The position numbers and the translations under genes were made by a program. The notes under the pieces were generated by a model. The model searched no databases. It was not told the DNA's origin and saw nothing but the letters and a program-made list of their open reading frames with translations. Shown piece by piece: positions 23,093-29,238 of a stretch of 32,838 nucleotides of DNA. This stretch comes from CAYNRQ01 sp964399875 (GTDB lineage Archaea > Aenigmatarchaeota > Aenigmatarchaeia > QMZP01). The first letter of the stretch is position 1. Each line of letters opens with the position of its first letter. The stretch spans positions 1-32,838 of the forward strand of contig CAYNRQ010000005.1 in assembly GCA_964399875.1 (NCBI GenBank), read 5' to 3'.

Positions 23093-24430
23093 TCATCCAA
23101 TATTACCTAAACCAAACTGCTTGGCCAAAGCAGCTAAAGGGCCCCTTCTGAGGCCCTTCCCACCTTTTGTTAACTTCATCACCTTCTTTATCTGCTTGTA
23201 GTACTTAAGAAGTTCCCTAACCTGTGATTCTGAACATCCAGATCCCTTTGCTATTCTCTTAACCCTTGAATACTTTATTATATCCGGATTCTCCCTCTCT
23301 TTCTTGGTCATGGAATTTATTATATGCCCCCATTTCTTCATTTTTTCTTCCTGAATATCAAGCACCCCTTTTGGTATCTTTAATCCACCCGTTCCAGGGA
23401 TCATCTCCATTATCTTGCTCATGGAGCCCATTTTCTGCATCTGGGCGATCTGCTCCTGGAAGTCCTGCATAGTGAATCTGCCCTCAAGGATTTTTTTTGC
23501 CTTTTCCTCTGAAACCTCAATACCTGCTTGCCTTGCCTTTTCCAATAGGCCCTGGATGTCACCATAACCAACCAACCTGGAAACAAATCTTTTAGGATCA
23601 TACATCTCCAGATCATCTATCTTTTCCCCAACACCTATGAATTTTATTTTTGCTCCAGAAACAGCTGATGCTGCCAGTGCACCTCCACCCTTAGCTGTTC
23701 CGTCCAGTTTTGTGACAACTATTCCTGTTATACCAACCAGTTTGTTAAACTCCTCTGCCTGCTTTCTTGCTGCCTGGCCTATATCAGCAGGTATAACAAG
23801 CAGGACCTCGTCAGGATTTATTATTTTGCCGAGGTTCTTTAATTCTTTGGCCAGTTCCCTGTCTAGGGCATCCCTTCCGGCAGAATCAAATATAAGGATA
23901 TCCTCCTTGGCATTCTTAAGGGCCTCTTTTGCTATCTTTTCTGGTTTTTTACCTTCCTTATAGCAGGGGACTCCTACCCTCTTAGCCAGCTGTGCAAGCT
24001 GCTCCTGAGCAGCAGGCCTGTGGGTATCGCATGCTATCAGCCCAGAGTTTAATCCCCTGACCTTGAACCACTTGGCTATCTTTCCAATGGTTGTTGTCTT
24101 CCCTGAACCAAAAAGCCCGATGACAAGTATCTTCTGCTTCTTAAGCTCTATCTCGGCCTTTTCCTCACCCAGAAAACCAACCATCTCGTCATAAAGGGTC
24201 TTAACAAAATATTCCTTAATGCTCAAGCCAGGAGGTAGTTTTACGCCCCAGACCTTCTTTTTAATGTTTTCCGACAGTTCAGAAACCATCATAACGTCCA
24301 CATCGGCCTGGATAAGGGCCCGTTGCAGGTCCCGGACTACAGATTCAACTGCCTCTTTGTCAACAACCCCCAGACCCGCAATCCTTCGGAACGTCTGCTT
24401 CAATGATTCCCCAAAACCTTTCAATACCAT
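23093..24430 (-). CDS. srp54: Signal recognition particle 54 kDa protein
   Basis: 445 residues in the usual order: N domain (about 1-90), GTPase G domain with GLFGSGKTTT (about 105-114), DTHRPAA, DSAGRD and TKLDGTAKGGG, then the methionine-rich M domain (about 300-430) with GSGCSESQVRELLKYYKQ binding SRP RNA helix 8. It binds signal sequences as they leave the ribosome and docks with FtsY. FGSGKTT in place of the common QGSGKTT, and DSAGRD, are normal variants. TTTATAAAT about 40 nt upstream is the likely TATA box. Confidence 0.97.
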   Translation of the reverse strand: MVLKGFGESLKQTFRRIAGLGVVDKEAVESVVRDLQRALIQADVDVMMVSELSENIKKKVWGVKLPPGLSIKEYFVKTLYDEMVGFLGEEKAEIELKKQKILVIGLFGSGKTTTIGKIAKWFKVRGLNSGLIACDTHRPAAQEQLAQLAKRVGVPCYKEGKKPEKIAKEALKNAKEDILIFDSAGRDALDRELAKELKNLGKIINPDEVLLVIPADIGQAARKQAEEFNKLVGITGIVVTKLDGTAKGGGALAASAVSGAKIKFIGVGEKIDDLEMYDPKRFVSRLVGYGDIQGLLEKARQAGIEVSEEKAKKILEGRFTMQDFQEQIAQMQKMGSMSKIMEMIPGTGGLKIPKGVLDIQEEKMKKWGHIINSMTKKERENPDIIKYSRVKRIAKGSGCSESQVRELLKYYKQIKKVMKLTKGGKGLRRGPLAALAKQFGLGNIG

Positions 24431-24684
24431 ACTAATCCTTTAGTGGTGGTAGAAAATATAATATAATTATTTATAAATCGTTATTCATTAAAGTAGCTTC
24501 CGAACAATCGCTTCAATGCCTGAATATCTTTTCCCACACATTCCATAAATCAGAAGAAAAAACTTTATACTGAACCAGAAAACTATAATTTCAACCGCAG
24601 ATGAATGCATCATTTCTTGTTCAACAGCTGTTGCCTCGCAAAACCACAATTTATTCAGTGGATACATGGATGAAACATTATATG
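24431..24684. other. 254-nt intergenic region between srp54 and aif2a
   Basis: AT-rich. It holds the srp54 promoter (TTTATAAAT at about 24470-24478). A TATA-like TTTATACT at about 24570 lies 30 nt before an open frame on the plus strand at 24601 that runs antisense into aif2a; I do not accept that frame as a gene. No tRNA fold was found. Confidence 0.4.
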
Positions 24685-25455
24685 TTACTTGACCAACTCA
24701 AAGCTGGCCTCACCCTGGTTCTGGTTTATTTCCTTAATAATTTCCTCAGCAACGGCCTCCACATCGGCCTCCAGTTTTTTATGATCATTGCCCTGGCCTG
24801 TAAGAACATAAACAGGAGCAGAAATATACTTAACATCAATATACTTGCTGTCCCTTACCCTGGATAAGGCCTTTTTGATAACATTAATCCCATCCGGCCT
24901 GTAGCAAACAAGCTTTAGTCTGGCTTTTATCTCATATGTCTTTTCCACATAACTCTTTTTAGCAATCTTAATCAAAGAATCGATCCAGTTATGGGGTATG
25001 CCCTTGCTCTTAAGAAGCTCAGGGCTCTTCAAGGCTATCTCAAAGGACTTTGAAAGCGATCCAAAACTGTCCTGTAGCCTGTGGCCAATCTCTTTGTATA
25101 CCTCTTCCAAGCTTTTTCCTTTCTCTTTCCCGACAAGTTCAAGCATCTTTTCTGCCTTTCTCTCCCTCTTGAATTCACTCAGTTTCCTATTGGCCTGATC
25201 CCTTGCAACCCTTTTCACGGATAATAGTATATGATCCCCTTCTATTTTCATAACCCTGCAGATCACATATTGGTTTTCTTTAAGAAACTCCCTTATGTTC
25301 CTCACCCATCTGCTGGCGACCTCAGAAACATGTATCATTCCAGTCTTGTCATATTCTATTAGTTTGGCAAAAGCAGAGTTTGGATGTATCTTGGTTATTT
25401 TACAGACAACAAGTTCTCCGTATGAAGGCATTCCTATCTTTTTCATAATTCTCAT
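24685..25455 (-). CDS. aif2a: Translation initiation factor aIF2 subunit alpha
   Basis: 256 residues. The N-terminal S1/OB domain (about 8-85: GELVVCKITKIHPNSAFAKL, GMIHVSEVASRWVRNI) is followed by a helical domain (about 90-170) and the alpha-beta domain 3 (about 175-256) that binds aIF2 gamma. The segment SEVASRW is where eukaryotic eIF2 alpha carries Ser51. The ATG overlaps the rps27e stop (ATGA), which signals coupling; the in-frame ATG 9 nt further in is an alternative. The nop10 gene that often follows is not seen here. Confidence 0.95.
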   Translation of the reverse strand: MRIMKKIGMPSYGELVVCKITKIHPNSAFAKLIEYDKTGMIHVSEVASRWVRNIREFLKENQYVICRVMKIEGDHILLSVKRVARDQANRKLSEFKRERKAEKMLELVGKEKGKSLEEVYKEIGHRLQDSFGSLSKSFEIALKSPELLKSKGIPHNWIDSLIKIAKKSYVEKTYEIKARLKLVCYRPDGINVIKKALSRVRDSKYIDVKYISAPVYVLTGQGNDHKKLEADVEAVAEEIIKEINQNQGEASFELVK

Positions 25456-25619
25456 TTAACAGCGCTCACATCCTTTGCTTTTATTATACCCTTGCCTCCG
25501 GTGGGCTCTACCAATGCCTCTCCACAAACCAGACAATTAACAACAGTGGCGGGCCTTTCAAAGACAACCTGCTCATTCTTGCACTTTCCGCATTTCACTT
25601 TTAAAAATCTTGAAGTCAT
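25452..25619 (-). CDS. rps27e: 30S ribosomal protein S27e (eS27)
   Basis: 55 residues, found only in archaea and eukaryotes. The zinc ribbon is CGKC at about 10-13 and CLVC at 29-32, with the family segments VKCGKCKNEQVVFERPATVV and GEALVEPTGGKG. The stop overlaps the aif2a start. It sits between rpl44e and aif2a, the standard archaeal order. Confidence 0.95.
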   Translation of the reverse strand: MTSRFLKVKCGKCKNEQVVFERPATVVNCLVCGEALVEPTGGKGIIKAKDVSAVK

Positions 25620-25679
25620 AATTCTTTCTTACAGGAGTTAGCCCTTTCTCAAGAAAATTGTAACTCCATAACCTCCTTA

Positions 25680-25964
25680 TTATACCAGTTCGAATTTTTT
25701 AATTCTGAAACCTTTTTTTGTGTGCTTTTTCTTGCACTCCTTGCATTCAAACCTCAGATCAACCTTTTTTGTGGGTTTTCCCTCGCCCTTTGGGTTTGGC
25801 CTGGGAAATGACCCATATCCCTTCAGCTTTCTCTTGAATCTCTTTGCGGACTGGGATAGAGGATGAGCCTTGCCCCTGGCTTTTTTCTTGACATGCTTGA
25901 CAGCATGTTCTGTGTGCTTCCTGCACTTGGGACAATAAGTCCTCATAGTTTTTGGAAATTTCAT
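25680..25964 (-). CDS. rpl44e: 50S ribosomal protein L44e (eL42)
   Basis: 94 residues. CPKC at about 12-15 and CKEC near residue 77 bind zinc. RTYCPKCRKHTEHAVKHVKK and the basic middle with RKLKGYGSFPRPNPKGEGKP are family signatures; the protein lies near the E site. ATG 25964 is chosen over the in-frame one at 25982 because homologues begin MKxPKxxRTYC. A TATA-like TTATAAATAAA near 26016-26022 is consistent with a short leader. Confidence 0.95.
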   Translation of the reverse strand: MKFPKTMRTYCPKCRKHTEHAVKHVKKKARGKAHPLSQSAKRFKRKLKGYGSFPRPNPKGEGKPTKKVDLRFECKECKKKHTKKGFRIKKFELV

Positions 25965-26032
25965 GCAAATCAAACCCCACAATGTTAATATTAGAGAGTG
26001 TTTATATTCTTTTATTTATAAGCTTATTCGCA

Positions 26033-26542
26033 TTAATATTCTATCTTCCTGGCCTGTTTTTTCTCCAACAGGAGCTTTGCGTTCTCCTCTGGTAGGGTTA
26101 CCACATCTCCCTTCCTGAAAGGCCCATACTCCTTCATGTTCACACCGACAAAGCGTGGCACATCATCAAGAACAGCAACCAATTCTTTCTTTTCAGGCTT
26201 CCCTTCCAGTATATTCTTTCTCATGGTCTTGAATTCTTTGATGTTCTTTACAAAGGCATCAAAAAACTCCTTTTCCTCTGGTGTTATGTTATCAGGAACT
26301 ACCCCTGATCTTTCAAAATAAAGGGCTGCTGTAACTATTTTCCTATCCCTTATCTCCAAAAGATCCTGCAGGGTTCTCCTGGCTGATTCAAGCTCCCACA
26401 CATCATCCTTGCTCTCACTTATCTTGGCCTTTTTCTCCAAGTAAACCTTAACAGCCTCAAAGAAATCCTCTGGCAACCTGGTCAGGCTGTTTGAGGCCCT
26501 CTCTTCCTGGACTATCTTTCTCAGGGTTTCGTATGTGAGCAT
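26033..26542 (-). CDS. GINS complex subunit (Gins51 type)
   Basis: 169 residues. The helical A domain comes first (YETLRKIVQEERASNSLTRL to about residue 105), and a small beta-rich B domain closes the protein (about 115-169, VRFVGVNMKEYGPFRKGDVVTL), the order of Gins51/Sld5-Psf1. GINS links MCM helicase to primase and polymerase at the fork. Its gene lies 59 nt downstream of the primase gene on the same strand, which fits a replication operon. A homotetramer is likely if, as in many DPANN archaea, no Gins23 exists. Confidence 0.85.
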   Translation of the reverse strand: MLTYETLRKIVQEERASNSLTRLPEDFFEAVKVYLEKKAKISESKDDVWELESARRTLQDLLEIRDRKIVTAALYFERSGVVPDNITPEEKEFFDAFVKNIKEFKTMRKNILEGKPEKKELVAVLDDVPRFVGVNMKEYGPFRKGDVVTLPEENAKLLLEKKQARKIEY

Positions 26543-26601
26543 AATACCAATAATCTATTAGAAAGAGGTTTTTTATATTTTGTTTAATTGGTATAATAAC
26601 A

Positions 26602-27918
26602 CTATTTCTTGGGTTTTGGTTTATACTTCTTTTTCTGGGTTTTCTTTTCCTTGTTTTTGCCATTGCCCATTTTTTTCCATGGGTATACGGCCGGGTTATT
26701 GATTGTCTTGGCCTGGCCCCCGCAGAAATTGTCTGGCTGGCACACACCAAAGGCCTTATAGTAACCCTCTTTTTTGCAGCCTGGAGGCAGTATTGTTTTT
26801 CTTCGGTTCTTGTGCCATCTCAGATGGGTTCTTATATAGTTATCCCTTAAGGGTGGTTTGTTTTTTTGATTCCATTTCATCAGGTAGGCCTCTATGTCAC
26901 TCCATTTCCATTTCATGGAAGAAAGGAAGTTTGTTAATACAAAGACAGACCTCTTCCTCCCGTCAGAAAGGCCCTTGGATATGATGTTTATGCAGGGCGG
27001 GAACAGCTCTGGCTGAACAGCTTTATGAAAAGTAATACTACTTCTTTCCTTTATTTCTTTTTTTATCTGGGTTCTTGACCACCAGTCAATTGTTTCTGCT
27101 ATCAGAAGCTCTGCCTCATTGGGCTCGCCTTTATCAAGAAAACCAGTCTTGACCTTAACGTTTCTTGGATTGGCATACTCTTTCTCAAATATATGGATTT
27201 TTTTTGGGTCTACAGGAAGGCTCACAAGAAAGTTCTTTCTGTGCAGGGAATAGGGCATTCTGAAGAGATGCCTAGAGGAAATAAGAACAGGGTCAACATC
27301 AACAATCTGGAATGGATCTATTCCCTCAGCTGTTAGTATCTTGCCTAGGGGCTTTCCTGTCTGTTTGGAAAGGTCCTCAGGAGACCAGTTCTTTAGGAGC
27401 TCTTTCTCCAGTCTTTCTTTAATAAAATCTTTCAAATATAGCCCCATTTTTCTTGCAAGTTCCGGAAACTGCTTAACACTTGGTTTGTAGTCGATTTTTT
27501 CTGGTATGGATCGCCATGGTATTCCTATATGAAAGCCTGTACCTCCTGTAAACTTCACAGAGAAATTCTTGATATCATGCTTTCCAAGGGCCCATATAAG
27601 CACCACAGTAGCAACCTTCCCGTGTTCAAAAAGCTCACAATCCAGATCTAGAATAAGATCCCATCCCTTTCTTAAGGATTCATAGTTCTCTGATTTAAGC
27701 GCCATTGGCTGGCTCCAGTGTTCAATAGAATTATGGAATTCAATAACACCTGTCTTTACCATTGCAATAATGTCCTGGGGATACATTAGTGTGTTGGGCC
27801 TTGAACCGAACCCACCATTTCTGAACACCCCCACAACCTCTCTGTCCCTGGCTGATTCAACCAAGGCATTCTGAACATCTTCCCTGGAGTAGTATTTAAA
27901 AACATCAGTGAAATTCAT
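26602..27918 (-). CDS. Single-chain DNA primase: PriS fused to PriL iron-sulfur domain
   Basis: 438 residues. The PriS catalytic core fills about 1-290, with the metal-binding pair DLD at 91-93, GGTGFH at about 125-130, a third Asp in VDVDP (about 206-210) and SRHLFRMPYSLHRK. After about residue 300 comes a PriL C-terminal-type segment with four cysteines (C309, C381, C393, C399) in the usual context (FPPCI, YIRTHLRWH, LPPGC, NNPAVYPW), expected to hold a 4Fe-4S cluster. The PriL N-terminal domain that normally docks PriS is absent. A similar fused primase is known from Nanoarchaeum equitans. The last 20 residues are a lysine-rich tail. Confidence 0.9.
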   Translation of the reverse strand: MNFTDVFKYYSREDVQNALVESARDREVVGVFRNGGFGSRPNTLMYPQDIIAMVKTGVIEFHNSIEHWSQPMALKSENYESLRKGWDLILDLDCELFEHGKVATVVLIWALGKHDIKNFSVKFTGGTGFHIGIPWRSIPEKIDYKPSVKQFPELARKMGLYLKDFIKERLEKELLKNWSPEDLSKQTGKPLGKILTAEGIDPFQIVDVDPVLISSRHLFRMPYSLHRKNFLVSLPVDPKKIHIFEKEYANPRNVKVKTGFLDKGEPNEAELLIAETIDWWSRTQIKKEIKERSSITFHKAVQPELFPPCINIISKGLSDGRKRSVFVLTNFLSSMKWKWSDIEAYLMKWNQKNKPPLRDNYIRTHLRWHKNRRKTILPPGCKKEGYYKAFGVCQPDNFCGGQAKTINNPAVYPWKKMGNGKNKEKKTQKKKYKPKPKK

Positions 27919-27947
27919 GTTATTCTATTAGAACAAAGAATTAAGAA

Positions 27948-27955
27948 TTTATAAA
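27948..27955 (+). promoter_or_regulatory. TATA-like box for idi
   Basis: TTTATAAA lies about 24 nt before ATG 27975 in the 56-nt divergent gap to the primase gene. The palindromic box may also serve the primase gene. Confidence 0.5.
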
Positions 27956-27974
27956 CGCTAACACATGTATAAAG

Positions 27975-28499
27975 ATGGAAAAAGTTGTACTTGTTGATGA
28001 GAATGATAAGGAAATAGGAACAGAAGAAAAGATAAAGACCCACAGGGAAGGGAAGCTGCACAGGGCGTTTTCCATATTCATCTTTAATTCCAAGGATGAA
28101 GTGCTTTTGCAGAAAAGAGCAGAGAATAAATACCATTCCGGAGGCAAATGGGCAAACACATGCTGCTCTCACCCAAGACCGGGAGAAAATCTGCAGGAGG
28201 CTGTGCACAGAAGACTGAAGGAAGAACTGGGATTTGATGTGGATCTTAAAGAAATATTCACCTTTACATACAAAGTGAAGTTTGGAAACGATCTTTCTGA
28301 GTATGAATATGACCATGTTTTTATTGGGACATTTGATGGTGAACCAAAACCAAACCCAGAAGAGGTTTCTGACACCAGATGGATCAAACTGGATGAATTG
28401 AAAAATGATATTGAAGAGAATCCTGATAACTATGCATATTGGTTAAGGGCCTGCATAGACAAGGTAATTTCATATATTAATAATATTAAGAATATATAA
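27975..28499 (+). CDS. idi: Isopentenyl-diphosphate isomerase, type I (Nudix)
   Basis: 174 residues. The Nudix fold carries GGKWANTCCSHPRPGE (about 56-71), with the catalytic cysteine of the TCCSHP motif, and the helix with RRLKEELGF (about 79-87). The second conserved acidic stretch is SEYEYDHVF. It interconverts IPP and DMAPP for isoprenoid lipid synthesis. Most archaea use the unrelated flavin-dependent type II enzyme, so this type I form was probably acquired laterally or belongs to a lineage that keeps it. It is followed 4 nt later by the broken secreted-protein gene. Confidence 0.9.
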   Translation: MEKVVLVDENDKEIGTEEKIKTHREGKLHRAFSIFIFNSKDEVLLQKRAENKYHSGGKWANTCCSHPRPGENLQEAVHRRLKEELGFDVDLKEIFTFTYKVKFGNDLSEYEYDHVFIGTFDGEPKPNPEEVSDTRWIKLDELKNDIEENPDNYAYWLRACIDKVISYINNIKNI

Positions 28500-28503
28500 T
28501 AAT

Positions 28504-28919
28504 ATGAAAAAACATCTTGCACTGGTTGTAGTGATGCTTTTTACCTTTTGTGATATCTATTTCTGCATACATGGTTTTTGCTCAGAATGAAACAACAGAA
28601 TCAGCCCCCGAGCCTGTAACAGATAGTGATTTTAAATCAGAATTCCACCGGTTTCTGACCGGTGGTTCCAAACAAGGCAATCGCTAACAGTCACCAGTCA
28701 CTATGCGGAATTACTCTCAAACAATTAACCAGGAGCTCCGCATCCCACCAGTCTTATTAACCAATTGTGTGTGACTGGTGGTAAGGAGCTAATCAATTAA
28801 CCGTTTGAGAGATATTGCCCTGAAAAACCACCAGAACAAGGAGCGCTGTGGAGAATATGAGTTCTGATATTGAGGAACTAGGAAGTCTGTTAAGTGATAT
28901 TGACGAGAGTTTAGGGTAA
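28504..28919 (+). pseudogene. Broken gene for a small secreted protein, split by the repeat
   Basis: The ATG starts a signal peptide (MKKHLALVVVMLFTF) that runs to an early stop in frame 0. Skipping one base in the T run near 28548 continues it as VISISAYMVFAQNETTESAP and on into an acidic mature part (EPVTDSD). The frame then meets the repeat copy at 28631-28810. Beyond it, short pieces in other frames look like the rest of an acidic, Pro-rich protein (PEKPPEQG; SSDIEELGSLLSDIDESLG, stop 28917-28919). At least two frame changes plus the insertion mean it cannot make a full product. Function unknown. Confidence 0.7.
28631..28810 (+). repeat. Structured dispersed repeat, copy 2
   Basis: 180 nt, nearly identical to 78-255. 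The left hairpin has one T for C change (CCACCGGTT/GACCGGTGG), which keeps a G-T pair. It sits inside the secreted-protein reading frame, showing that the unit is mobile or was recently moved. GAT occurs on both sides of the copy and could be a 3-bp target duplication, though no such duplication is visible at copy 1. Confidence 0.85.
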
Positions 28920-28924
28920 CCTTC

Positions 28925-29236
28925 TTAACCCATTAGACCCATTGCTATAGAATACAGCGCCTTTATTATCATTATTATTCCGATGTACAGGAAAAAGTTA
29001 AAGATTATACCTATATGCACTAAAAACAGCAGAACAGCTGAAATAAGATCAAACCACCCAAGAATATCAAAATAAAAACCAGATCCAGCAGCTGTCAAAG
29101 TAGAATAGATGCCCTTGAGCAGAGCTATGACAGCAAAAAACAAAACTATGCTGTTTCCTGCAAGCGTATAGAACTGACTCACAACTAAGATAGTGCCAAT
29201 TATCAGATCCAAAAAACCCAGAACTACAAGAAACAT
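28925..29236 (-). CDS. Small membrane protein
   Basis: 103 residues with four hydrophobic segments (about 2-22, 27-43, 56-73, 78-98), rich in Ile, Leu and Phe. Not recognised. ATG 29236 lies 2 nt after the leuS stop and GAGGTT upstream is a possible Shine-Dalgarno, so it is probably read from the leuS transcript. The in-frame TTG at 29242 overlaps the stop. Confidence 0.65.
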   Translation of the reverse strand: MFLVVLGFLDLIIGTILVVSQFYTLAGNSIVLFFAVIALLKGIYSTLTAAGSGFYFDILGWFDLISAVLLFLVHIGIIFNFFLYIGIIMIIKALYSIAMGLMG

Positions 29237-29238
29237 AA

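Noticed and set aside
24601..24867. 88-residue plus-strand frame with a TATA-like box upstream
   Set aside because: Most of it is antisense to aif2a and it shows no family or composition signal; the box alone is too weak.
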